From SIRX01 sp965213905 (lineage in GTDB: Bacteria > Actinomycetota > Rubrobacteria > Rubrobacterales > Rubrobacteraceae): a DNA stretch of 64,000 nt. Shown here piece after piece: positions 50,728 through 57,735 of the stretch (positions are counted from its first letter, which is position 1; every line of letters begins with the position of its first letter). The stretch covers positions 868,001-932,000 of the forward strand of contig OZ243922.1 in the NCBI GenBank assembly GCA_965213905.1, written 5' to 3'. Position numbers and translations under genes: made by a program. The notes under the pieces are model-generated. The model did no database searches and was not told the origin of the DNA. It saw only the letters and a program-made list of their open reading frames with translations.

Positions 50728-51663
50728 TCAGGCTTTCCGGTGCCGGGTGGCTACCTTGTACGTGCCGTCGGGCAGCTCGCCCAACTCATAGTCGCCGAAG
50801 AGGATCGGGTCGGATCGGTGGAGGCAGAGAAAGAGGCGCAATGCTAGCGTCCGGATCTCGCTTTCGGCGTGCGCGTCGGCCCGCATCTCGATTATGTGCC
50901 GCAAGGCCCGCACGTTTCCGGTGAACACCATCGGGGCCTCGGTCTCGTTGGGCAAGAGCGACCGGGCGGTCTGCTGCACTTTCTTCCGGGCGTCGGTTTT
51001 GTAGTCGGCGGAGAGCATCGCCGCACCGCCCTCCTGCTTCTCCAGCAAGCTATCCGCCATCGTCTCGTACTCGGCGGCGGCCCGGTCGGCCCGCTCCTCG
51101 AAGAGCTCGTGCAGGTTTTCGTCCTCCTGGTACTCGGGGCGCTCGACAAAACGGAGTACGGCCCCGGAAACGTAGCGTTGGCTTATCTGGGAAAAGCCCG
51201 CGCCGGCGCGGTGTCGCACCAGTTCGTGGGTGACGCTGCGGCTTATGCCGTAGAGGAGAAGGCTGAAGCTCGCGTGTTCTAGCACGCTGCCGTGGCCCGC
51301 CGAGGTAAGGCGCTCGAAGTAGGCGGCGGCGTTTTCGTTAGTCGTCCGGCGCGGGCCGAAAGAGGCGTAGCACAGTTGCCCCGCCGTTTTGCAGAGCTGG
51401 GAGGAGGCGGGGAGATCTGTGGGGTCGTTCAGGTAGTCGGGGAATTCGAGGGTGGGATCGAAGCCTTCGAGAAACCCTTCGAGGCCCGCGACGTTGGTTT
51501 GGGGCCGCGCCAGCATGACCACGCCGGGGGCCCCCAGGTATGGTGTGCCGGCCCTCGTGTGGTGGACCGGGGAGTGGACCGCGGGGAAGCCGCCGGAGAC
51601 CACGCCCCCGAGTTCTTCGAACAGGCCGGATATTTTCTCCACGTTCTGCGAAGTCGTTTCCAA
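50728..51663 (-). CDS. thyX: Flavin-dependent thymidylate synthase
   Basis: 311 residues. Methylates dUMP using FAD and methylene-THF. The ThyX motif reads RHRAGAGFSQISQRY, one of the accepted variants; other blocks are HGSVLEHASFSLLL and NVRALRHIIEMRADAHAESE. About 70 residues longer than minimal ThyX through an N-terminal extension. TTG 51663 follows AAAGGAA. Its stop abuts the permease stop (convergent). dut at 41.7 kb supplies dUMP. Confidence 0.93.
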   Translation of the reverse strand: METTSQNVEKISGLFEELGGVVSGGFPAVHSPVHHTRAGTPYLGAPGVVMLARPQTNVAGLEGFLEGFDPTLEFPDYLNDPTDLPASSQLCKTAGQLCYASFGPRRTTNENAAAYFERLTSAGHGSVLEHASFSLLLYGISRSVTHELVRHRAGAGFSQISQRYVSGAVLRFVERPEYQEDENLHELFEERADRAAAEYETMADSLLEKQEGGAAMLSADYKTDARKKVQQTARSLLPNETEAPMVFTGNVRALRHIIEMRADAHAESEIRTLALRLFLCLHRSDPILFGDYELGELPDGTYKVATRHRKA

Positions 51664-51747
51664 AAAGTTCCTTTCGGCTATTCTTTACGGCTTTCTATGC
51701 TGCGGAGGTTATACGATTTCGTCGAGGGCGTCCGTAAGGAACCCGGG

Positions 51748-52404
51748 CTAGCCCGGCCTGCGGGGGATGGTCACCCAGGAGACGGAGTACCCGGCCATCT
51801 GGAGGCTTTGTACTACGGTCGAGGGGTCTTCGGAGGTGAGGCGGAAGATCATGGTGCGTCCGCCGCTTCTTTTCTCCGGGGAAGAAAGGGCGCTGAGTAT
51901 ATCTACTTCGAGGTCGCGGATGATCTCCGCCACCTCCGCCAGCACCCCGGGCCGGTCCGGCGCCTGCACCTGTATCTGGCTGCCCGGCTCGTGTACGCCG
52001 GTCATCATTACCAGGGCCCTCATTACGTCCGTGGAGGTGACGATGCCGACCAGCTCGTTTTCGCCGTTTTCCTTGAGCATTACGGGCAGGGCGTTTATCT
52101 TCCGTTCGTACATCTCCTGCGCCGCGAACCCGATGGGGTCTTGGGGATGGGCCGTGACCACGTTGCGACTCATGAGGTCGGAGACCTTGAGCTCGTTCAG
52201 TTTTTCTTCTCTGGTGGGGTCTCCTTCGGGGGGAGTCGCACCGTCTATGTCCCGGTCCGAGATTATCCCGAGCAGCTTTCCGTCTTCCACGACGGGGATG
52301 TGGCGCACGTCTTGCTCCCGGAACACGCCCAGGGCGTCTGAAACTTTAGCTTCGGGGTTTAGCGTAGCCAAATCCCGGGTCATCAAATCCCGCATCAACA
52401 GCAT
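51748..52404 (-). CDS. CBS-CBS-ACT domain protein (AcuB-like)
   Basis: 218 residues: two CBS domains (MRDLMTRDLATLNPEAKVSD and VSDLMSRNVVTAHPQDPIGF) that bind adenine nucleotides, then an ACT domain (QVQAPDRPGVLAEVAEIIRD) that binds an amino acid or similar ligand. A regulatory sensor; target unknown. ATG 52404 is 6 nt after GGAGG. 52405-52532 has no gene. Confidence 0.9.
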   Translation of the reverse strand: MLLMRDLMTRDLATLNPEAKVSDALGVFREQDVRHIPVVEDGKLLGIISDRDIDGATPPEGDPTREEKLNELKVSDLMSRNVVTAHPQDPIGFAAQEMYERKINALPVMLKENGENELVGIVTSTDVMRALVMMTGVHEPGSQIQVQAPDRPGVLAEVAEIIRDLEVDILSALSSPEKRSGGRTMIFRLTSEDPSTVVQSLQMAGYSVSWVTIPRRPG

Positions 52405-52532
52405 CTCGCACCTCCATCTAACCTCCACCTAAACTACGATGCAGAGGCTCCACGGTGAAAGATTTTCCCCTGCCGGCCCCACTCTACCAGAGCGGGCCTC
52501 TGTGGCGCTATTTTAGACGGGGTGGCGCGGCC

Positions 52533-53369
52533 TTAAACCGCTTCGGAGAGCGCCTGGCGCAGCGTTCCCGAGTAACGTCCGGTACGGATGGTTCTTAAGG
52601 CTTTTATCTCTACCTGTCGCGCCCGTTCCTGGGATATCCCGAGCTTCTCGGAGACCTCGCGCAAGGTGCGGATGTCCCCGCCGTCCAGGCCGTGACGCAA
52701 CTCCAGCACCTTCGCCTCGCGCTCGGGTAGCGCGCGAACGGCTTCCACCAGCGACCGCTCCCACTGGCCGGCTTCGACGCGCGTGTAGTCCTCGCCCGAC
52801 CGTTCGTCCGGCAGCAGGTCTCCCATCTCCGAGCCGTCGTCGGCGCCGATTCGGGCGTTGGTGCTCCCAATGGGTTGGCTGACCTCGCGCAACCTGTGGG
52901 CTTCTTCTGGTTGGATCTCCAACCTCTGCGCCAGCTCTGCGTCGGTGGCGTCCCGGCCGAGCTCCACGCTGAGCTGAGATTCAGCCCGGCGCAGACGATA
53001 CAGGGCGTCTACGACGTGGGCCGGCAGGCGGACAGTCCGGGCCTGGTCGGCTATGGCGCGGGTTATGGCCTGGCGTATCCACCACGTCGCGTAGGTGGAG
53101 AAACGGTTGCCCATGTTCGGGTCGAACTTCTCGACGGCCCGAATCAGGCCGGCGTTCCCTTCCTGGATGAGGTCCTCGAACATCACGCCTCGCCCGCGGT
53201 ACTTTTTGGCGATGGAGATGACGAGCCGGAGGTTCGACTCGATGAGCTTCCGGCGGGCCCTCTGGTCGCCCTGGTGGGCCCGCCGGCTGAGGTCTTTCTC
53301 TTCGGCGGCATCCAACAGTTTTCCGTCGCGAATTTTACCGAGGTACTGCGTAAGCGTGTCCTGCTCCAT
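52533..53369 (-). CDS. Sigma-70 family factor (group 2/primary-like)
   Basis: 278 residues without region 1.1. Region 1.2 DTLTQYLGKI, region 2 LRLVISIAKKYRGRGVMFED and RFSTYATWWIRQAITRAIAD (the -10-recognising helix), region 4 ending TLREVSEKLGISQERARQVE. Full promoter-recognition set for TTGACA/TATAAT-type promoters, like those seen in this window. Short length suggests a group 2 alternative factor. GGGGAG 4 nt before ATG 53369. Confidence 0.93.
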   Translation of the reverse strand: MEQDTLTQYLGKIRDGKLLDAAEEKDLSRRAHQGDQRARRKLIESNLRLVISIAKKYRGRGVMFEDLIQEGNAGLIRAVEKFDPNMGNRFSTYATWWIRQAITRAIADQARTVRLPAHVVDALYRLRRAESQLSVELGRDATDAELAQRLEIQPEEAHRLREVSQPIGSTNARIGADDGSEMGDLLPDERSGEDYTRVEAGQWERSLVEAVRALPEREAKVLELRHGLDGGDIRTLREVSEKLGISQERARQVEIKALRTIRTGRYSGTLRQALSEAV

Positions 53370-53419
53370 CTTTCTCCCCTATCTTCTGGTTCTTAGATCT
53401 CTGCTGCCATTGCGCCGGT

Positions 53420-53692
53420 TTACGCGGCCGGCGGCCTGTTTCCGGTCCGCGGTCCCGCGTGGGTTACGAACCGATTCAGAACCCGCCCGTCCAGGCTGGA
53501 CGTGACTACCCAGCGTTTCCCGCAATCACATTCGAGCGTGAGGTTCCACCGGGGCTCTTCGGGCGCCGCCAGGATCTCCTTACGGAAAGAACCCAGGCAA
53601 CAGGCCGGAAGCTCCCGGATGTAGATTTCTTTCTGCGGCTCTTCGGTGGGCGCGAGCGTGGTGTCCGCCCGCAAAACGCTCTTCTTTCTCAC
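53420..53692 (-). CDS. Small zinc-ribbon-like protein B
   Basis: 90 residues. Cys pattern ELPACCLGSF ... LECDCGKRWVV (CC-x(n)-C-x-C-G-x-R-W) parallels that of the gene upstream, so the two look like divergent paralogues. Probably one zinc site. The GTG start overlaps the upstream stop by 4 nt (GTGA). Third gene of the Rad52-like operon. Function unknown. Confidence 0.75.
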   Translation of the reverse strand: MRKKSVLRADTTLAPTEEPQKEIYIRELPACCLGSFRKEILAAPEEPRWNLTLECDCGKRWVVTSSLDGRVLNRFVTHAGPRTGNRPPAA

Positions 53693-53892
53693 GCGGCCCC
53701 TTTTCTTTCTTCCACGTTGCGCTCCATAAAGGCGCAGTCTTCGGGCTCTAGCGGGGCCGCCGCCTGCCAGCGGGCCCCGCAAGAGAAACACTCGAAAGAA
53801 TCGCCGGCTTCCCGGGCCGTCCGCCGGCAACATCCCGGCACGTCCTCTTCGTGGAAGACTTCGCCGCCGAGTTCTGAAACCCAGAGGCCCAC
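53689..53892 (-). CDS. Small zinc-ribbon-like protein A
   Basis: 67 residues. DVPGCCRRTAREAG and FECFSCGARWQAA give CC...CxxCGxRW, a likely zinc ribbon. The GTG start shares one base with the stop of the Rad52-like gene (TAGTG), with GGAAGG 7 nt upstream. Short, acidic, no signal peptide. Co-translated with the genes on either side. Confidence 0.75.
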   Translation of the reverse strand: MGLWVSELGGEVFHEEDVPGCCRRTAREAGDSFECFSCGARWQAAAPLEPEDCAFMERNVEERKGAA

Positions 53893-54494
53893 TACGCCGC
53901 CTTCCCGGAGAGCCGCCCGATCCACTCGCTCGCCTCTTCCCGGCTAAGCTCGGCGAACGGCTTCCCAACCATCTCCTCGAACTTCTCTATTCCGTCTTCT
54001 ACGACGTCGGAGATGAGCACCTCCAGGTAGTTGAGCTGCTTGCGCGTCGCGGGCAACTCGGCCCGGCTCTCTTCCCTGGTGGCGGAGCCGGCAGAGCCAG
54101 CGGAGCCGGCCCGGACACCACCCGGCTCTTCCTGACGCCTCTGGACCTCGTCCGTCGCGCCTTCATCCCCGCCGAGCTCCTCAAGCGCCGTAACCCCGAC
54201 GTTGATCGCATCCCGCAGGGCCCGGGCCTTTGCCCGCGTCTCGGCCATCCGGATGAGGTGCGGCGCTATGTTCCGGCCCACGTTCTCCGGGCTCGCGTCC
54301 CCAATACCACTGAACTTGCCTTCCTCCGTCCGGACCACGGCCTTTACCACCGCCATCTCGCCGTTCCGGGCGTCGGGAATCTGGATCAACTCCGTCTCGA
54401 TGCTCCGCAAACCCCTGCCGTGGGCCTCTTCCAAAAGGCCCGCATATAAAACAAATCGCTTGCCCTGACGCTCGATCATGTACTCCTCACGCAC
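53892..54494 (-). CDS. Rad52/ERF-like single-strand-annealing-type protein
   Basis: 200 residues. N-terminal domain about 1-115 contains VVKAVVRTEEGKFSGIGDAS and HLIRMAETRAKARALRDAIN, the latter like the conserved AETRA(x)xRAL helix of phage ERF/Rad52-type annealing proteins. A Gly/Ala/Glu linker follows, then a C-terminal helical module RKQLNYLEVLISDVVEDGIE ... LSREEASEWIGRLSG like the small tail domains of phage recombination proteins. GTG 54494 is 7 nt after AAGGAGG. Driven by a promoter whose -35 lies inside an inverted-repeat operator. The activity is inferred from motifs, not proven. Confidence 0.65.
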   Translation of the reverse strand: MREEYMIERQGKRFVLYAGLLEEAHGRGLRSIETELIQIPDARNGEMAVVKAVVRTEEGKFSGIGDASPENVGRNIAPHLIRMAETRAKARALRDAINVGVTALEELGGDEGATDEVQRRQEEPGGVRAGSAGSAGSATREESRAELPATRKQLNYLEVLISDVVEDGIEKFEEMVGKPFAELSREEASEWIGRLSGKAA

Positions 54495-54522
54495 GGCTAC
54501 GCCTCCTTCTGCGCTTCTACGA

Positions 54523-54558
54523 AAACTACAACACACTTATCTTCACTGACAACAGTGA
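54523..54558 (-). promoter_or_regulatory. Promoter plus inverted-repeat operator (copy b) of the Rad52-like operon
   Basis: Perfect TCACTG-ACAA-CAGTGA at 54543-54558. On the minus strand -35 TTGTCA (54552-54547) lies within it, 18 bp from -10 TAGTTT (54528-54523). Binding would block RNA polymerase. Confidence 0.7.
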
Positions 54559-54579
54559 GACTAGGAACAAATAAAAACA

Positions 54580-55185
54580 TCAGGCTATCCGCTCGTAGGT
54601 ATACTGACGGCCACCGGGGGCGGCGGACTCCTTATGGCGGTGTATCAGGCCGAGTTTTCCGAGCCGGGTGGCGCGGTTGTTGCAGGCCGTGTGGTTGAGG
54701 CCGAGCTTTTTGGCGAGGTCCGCGTTCGTGATCGAACCAGCCTCCTGTATCGCCTCTAGTGTCTCTACCAGGTGCTCCGGTATCTCACCGACGAGGCCGG
54801 GCTCGGACCCTATTTCGTCCACCCGCAGCATGGCTAGGTCCCGCTGCTTCATGGAGGCCTCTACGTTCTCCAGCAGGTCCCGATCTTCCTCGATCAGAAC
54901 CAGGTAGCGCCCTCCGTACTCACCGCCCGCGACCCTGGAAACCAGAATCCCCAGGGCCTCATCCGCAAACGAGTAGTCCATCAGATCCACGCCGCGGATG
55001 TCCACGTACAAGACTCCACCCTTGGGCAAAGCCTCCAACGTATCGCCGAGCGTCTCCCGAACCATGCGGCCCGCCTTGCGGGTGACCATGAGCTTGCCGC
55101 CGCGCTCACCCCCACCGACCTCGTAAACCTCCCGGGGACGCCCTTCAACCATTGAGCTTACCTTCATTGTCTTCAGTGAAACCAT
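54580..55185 (-). CDS. STAS-like (DUF4325-type) protein with C-terminal winged helix
   Basis: 201 residues. Middle region GGVLYVDIRGVDLMDYSFAD followed by EALGILVSRV matches STAS-like DUF4325 domains; the C-terminus TLEAIQEAGSITNADLAKKL ... CNNRATRLGKLGLIHRH is a MarR/ROK-type winged helix. A cytoplasmic regulator is likely. ATG 55185 lies 8 nt after a perfect TATAAT. A TCATTG-N4-CAGTGA operator covers codons 3-8, so it probably represses itself, and the same site controls the Rad52-like operon just downstream. Confidence 0.75.
   Translation of the reverse strand: MVSLKTMKVSSMVEGRPREVYEVGGGERGGKLMVTRKAGRMVRETLGDTLEALPKGGVLYVDIRGVDLMDYSFADEALGILVSRVAGGEYGGRYLVLIEEDRDLLENVEASMKQRDLAMLRVDEIGSEPGLVGEIPEHLVETLEAIQEAGSITNADLAKKLGLNHTACNNRATRLGKLGLIHRHKESAAPGGRQYTYERIA
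55164..55179. promoter_or_regulatory. Inverted-repeat operator TCATTG-N4-CAGTGA (copy c)
   Basis: Located at +7 to +22 of the leaderless STAS-wHTH transcript, within its first codons. One mismatch between half-sites. Confidence 0.6.
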
Positions 55186-55193
55186 CTGAAAAG

Positions 55194-55222
55194 ATTATAA
55201 GGCCGGCTTTGCGGAAAATCAA
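55194..55222 (-). promoter_or_regulatory. Consensus promoter of the STAS-wHTH gene
   Basis: Minus-strand -35 TTGATT (55222-55217), 17-bp spacer, -10 TATAAT (55199-55194), then 8 nt to ATG 55185: leaderless. Confidence 0.7.
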
Positions 55223-55254
55223 CGTTGTATTTGCATTTGCGAAATATATTGACT

Positions 55255-56187
55255 TCACCCGGAGGTCTTTTCTTGCGGTCGCCGGGGGAGCGAGACCCGC
55301 ACGAAGGTTCCGGGGAAATTTGGGACTTTGCGGGAGTTGTTGCGGTCTTTGTACGCGGTGACCCTTCCGGAGCCGCTACGCAGGGAGAGGGAGCCCCCCG
55401 CGCGGCCGGAGATCTGGGCCACGAGCGCGAGCCCGCCGCCGCGCCCGATTTCTCCTGTGCCGGAGACGCCCATGGTTAGTGCCTGGCGTAGGGCGTCGTT
55501 GTCTGTGGCGGTGTGTTCCGCGAGCGCCGGGTTTTTGGAGAGGGTTTCGCGAACCCCGACGCCACCATCGGCAATGGCGACCAGGATCTCCTCTCCCTCG
55601 CGTTCCTCGGAGCGGGCGCCATGCCGGCCGCTGACGATGTGGTGATAGGCTTGTACGGCGGCGTAGGCCCCGAAAGACGAGGAGCCGTGCTCGGCGGCGT
55701 TGGCGCAGATCTCCGAGAGCACGGAGCAGACGGCGACCCGCTCGCGCAATCGGTAGCCCTGGTTTTCCAGGATCTCCGAGATGCGGTTTATAATGCCCGG
55801 TATTTCCTCTTCGGTGTGAAAGTTGACCAGTTCTTGGAGCGAGCCCGGGTTGTGGCGTTGGCGTCCTTCCAGAGAAGCTACGTCCGTGTTGGTCTTTACC
55901 CGGTCACCGAAGAGCCGGAAGAAGTTCATCCTTTCCAGGTAGGCCGGCACGTCGCGGCCGGAGAGGATCACACTAACTTCTTTAGAGCGTGGGATCAAGA
56001 ACTCCAGCAGCGTGGCGAGGCCGCAGATACCCGCGGGCTCGACGAACTCCACCTCGCGCAAGTCCAGGATTACCGGCTCCCCCCCGAGTTGTACCGCAGC
56101 CTCGAAAGCGGGGTCCAGGCTGCCCAGGGTTAGTACCCCGCTCATCGTGCCCCGCCGGCTGACCTTTAGTTTGAGTTGCGTGTCCAT
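55255..56187 (-). CDS. STAS domain fused to HATPase (anti-sigma kinase-like)
   Basis: 310 residues. N-terminal STAS domain (about 1-95: VILDLREVEFVEPAGICGLA), then a GHKL ATPase with N-box SEICANAAEHGS, G1 VAIADGGVGVRETL and G2 GRGGGLALVAQISG. The usual SpoIIAA-SpoIIAB partners are thus one chain. GHKL proteins of this type phosphorylate STAS or sequester sigma factors. Leaderless: TACAAT (56200-56195) is 7 nt before the ATG. With the STAS-wHTH gene downstream it forms a two-gene signalling cassette. Confidence 0.85.
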   Translation of the reverse strand: MDTQLKLKVSRRGTMSGVLTLGSLDPAFEAAVQLGGEPVILDLREVEFVEPAGICGLATLLEFLIPRSKEVSVILSGRDVPAYLERMNFFRLFGDRVKTNTDVASLEGRQRHNPGSLQELVNFHTEEEIPGIINRISEILENQGYRLRERVAVCSVLSEICANAAEHGSSSFGAYAAVQAYHHIVSGRHGARSEEREGEEILVAIADGGVGVRETLSKNPALAEHTATDNDALRQALTMGVSGTGEIGRGGGLALVAQISGRAGGSLSLRSGSGRVTAYKDRNNSRKVPNFPGTFVRVSLPRRPQEKTSG

Positions 56188-56194
56188 CGAATCA

Positions 56195-56200
56195 ATTGTA
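56195..56200 (-). promoter_or_regulatory. -10 element of leaderless STAS-HATPase promoter
   Basis: TACAAT on the minus strand, 7 nt before ATG 56187. Confidence 0.6.
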
Positions 56201-56217
56201 GTCGGTGGGGCCCGGGC

Positions 56218-56709
56218 TTACCGCGTAGAACGTTCCCGCCGGTACTCGTAGAAAATTTCGGTGTAGCGGCGGTTGTCGTAGCGGCTGATGATGGACCCGT
56301 CGCCGACCTCCTCGAAGCCGCACTTCTCGAAGACCCGCTGCATGCGTTCGTTGTGGGATAGGGTGGAGCCCCTCACGGCTTGCAGCTCCAAGGTGTCGAA
56401 CACGTACCGGATCAGAAGCTCCACGGCCTCCGTCGCGTAACCGCGCCCGCGGTGGTCTTTGGCGCCGATCTTTATCCCCAACTCGCAGCCGCCTTTCCGG
56501 AAGTCGTAGAGGGTAACCATACCCACGGGCTCCTCCCCGGCCTCGATGATCAGGGTTTTCACACTCTTGTCCTTCCAGCGGGCTAGGTAGTCGCGGCGGG
56601 CGGCGGCGAGCGAAACGGAAATCGGCGTCCGCCCGTTCCACGCGGCAAGCTCGGGGTCCCGATCCCACGAGTAAGCGACCTCGACGTCCGACTCCCGCGG
56701 AGGCCTCAA
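56218..56709 (-). CDS. GNAT N-acetyltransferase
   Basis: At least 163 residues with GNAT features: RPPRESDVEVAYSWDRDPEL, IEAGEEPVGMVTLYD, the acetyl-CoA loop DHRGRGYATEAVELLIRYVF and NERMQRVFEKCGFEEVG. RimJ/RimL-like; substrate unknown. The TTG at 56709 has no ribosome site and trims the first beta strand. The frame is open upstream through VEEIGTISGETVSL to an ATC at 56754, placed 5 nt after AAAAGGAG, so a non-canonical ATC start is likely. Promoter TTGCAA and TAATAT lie near 56780-56805. Confidence 0.85.
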   Translation of the reverse strand: MRPPRESDVEVAYSWDRDPELAAWNGRTPISVSLAAARRDYLARWKDKSVKTLIIEAGEEPVGMVTLYDFRKGGCELGIKIGAKDHRGRGYATEAVELLIRYVFDTLELQAVRGSTLSHNERMQRVFEKCGFEEVGDGSIISRYDNRRYTEIFYEYRRERSTR

Positions 56710-56847
56710 AGAAACGGTTTCCCCGCTTATTGTCCCGATCTCTTCGACGTAGATGCCGGCTCCTTTTCTACTCCCGGCTACCTATATTACACTTTGCAAC
56801 CCAAAAGTACGCACGACATCCCAGGGGAATCCAGCACGAAGACGAAC

Positions 56848-56926
56848 AAAAAGGGCCGGCGTCAGTAGAGGGGTGATCCCTCTTTTCCGGCCCTTAGCGG
56901 TTCCCTAGACGAAACCGCTACGATGA
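56848..56926 (-). ncRNA. Candidate small RNA with own promoter and terminator
   Basis: On the minus strand -35 TTGCGT (56962-56957), 17-bp spacer and perfect -10 TATAAT (56939-56934) predict a start near 56926. The RNA would fold an 8-bp hairpin (arms 56920-56913 and 56902-56895), then a long stem AAGGGCCGG/CCGGCCCTT enclosing AGAGGG/CCCTCT, ending in TTTTT at 56852-56848. No reading frame. About 79 nt; no family recognised. Confidence 0.55.
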
Positions 56927-57007
56927 TACGGTCATTATAAGAAAGACCGACTCTCTACGCAAGCCCTCGATAACGAAACTTAATCTTTCTGACCCGCGAA
57001 ACCGATG

Positions 57008-57013
57008 CTATAA
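57008..57013 (+). promoter_or_regulatory. -10 element of tRNA-Lys
   Basis: TATAAT 13 nt before the mature tRNA 5' end. Confidence 0.6.
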
Positions 57014-57026
57014 TCGTCTCTCGTAG

Positions 57027-57099
57027 GGGCCGCTAGCTCAATTGGCAGAGCAAAAGACTCTTAATCTTTAGGTTCCAGGTTCGAGTCCTGGGCGGCTCA
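57027..57099 (+). tRNA. tRNA-Lys (anticodon CTT)
   Basis: Full cloverleaf: acceptor GGGCCGC/GCGGCTC (one G-U), D arm GCTC...GAGC, anticodon stem AAAGA/TCTTT around CTCTTAA, T arm CCAGG-TTCGAGT-CCTGG. CCA is not encoded. Confidence 0.95.
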
Positions 57100-57118
57100 C
57101 TTTCCTTGCCGGTTTACT

Positions 57119-57526
57119 TCAACCGTCCTTCGGGACTACCGCGACCGTGCAGCGCGAAACGCAGATCAAGCTGTCTTCCTCGTCGGTTATGCGGACGTCC
57201 CAAACCATGACTTTCCGTCCCCGGTGCAACGGCACGCCGGTGGCGGTGACCTCTCCCCCGCTCTTGCCCCGGACGTGGTTCGCGTTGATCTCCAGGCCCA
57301 CCGCCAGCTCTTTTTCCTGGTCTATAAGGTTGAAAGTGCCGACGCTCGCCACCGTTTCGGCCAGGACCACGGAAGCCCCGCCGTGAAGGATGCCGAAAGG
57401 CTGCTTTGTCGGGCCGTGAACCGGCATCTTCGCAACGACGCGCTCCTCGCGGACTTCGACGACCTTGATGCCGATGGCCTCCATGATGGTGTCTTTCACG
57501 TCTATGTCCGGTACGGACCCTTCCAC
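57119..57526 (-). CDS. PaaI/YdiI-type hotdog thioesterase
   Basis: 135 residues. Hotdog fold with the family motif FGILHGGASVVLAETVAS and NANHVRGKSGGEVTATG. Hydrolyses small or aromatic acyl-CoA (menaquinone-pathway DHNA-CoA or phenylacetate-type); substrate unresolved. GTG 57526 is the likeliest start; no strong ribosome site. Confidence 0.87.
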   Translation of the reverse strand: MEGSVPDIDVKDTIMEAIGIKVVEVREERVVAKMPVHGPTKQPFGILHGGASVVLAETVASVGTFNLIDQEKELAVGLEINANHVRGKSGGEVTATGVPLHRGRKVMVWDVRITDEEDSLICVSRCTVAVVPKDG

Positions 57527-57669
57527 CAGCGCATCACTTTCTGAGAGTTTGCCACAAACGCCCTATACTACACCCGGTTTCCCGCGGTTTCCCGCGGCCC
57601 CCCCGGTTTTCCCCGGGCGGGGTCTTGGACACAAAAAAACGGAGAGGTGCAGGCTCCCCCCCGTTGACT

Positions 57670-57716
57670 TTCAAGTGATCCTGCGCGGCCCGCGCCCCGG
57701 TAGGACGCGGGCCGGG
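57670..57716 (-). terminator. Hairpin after the Met-rich gene
   Basis: Arms CGGCCCGCG and CGCGGGCCG (9 bp) with a 10-nt loop (about 57687-57714), downstream of the stop at 57736. No U-run; termination role uncertain. Confidence 0.4.
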
Positions 57717-57735
57717 TTGTTGCTACCGGGTAATA

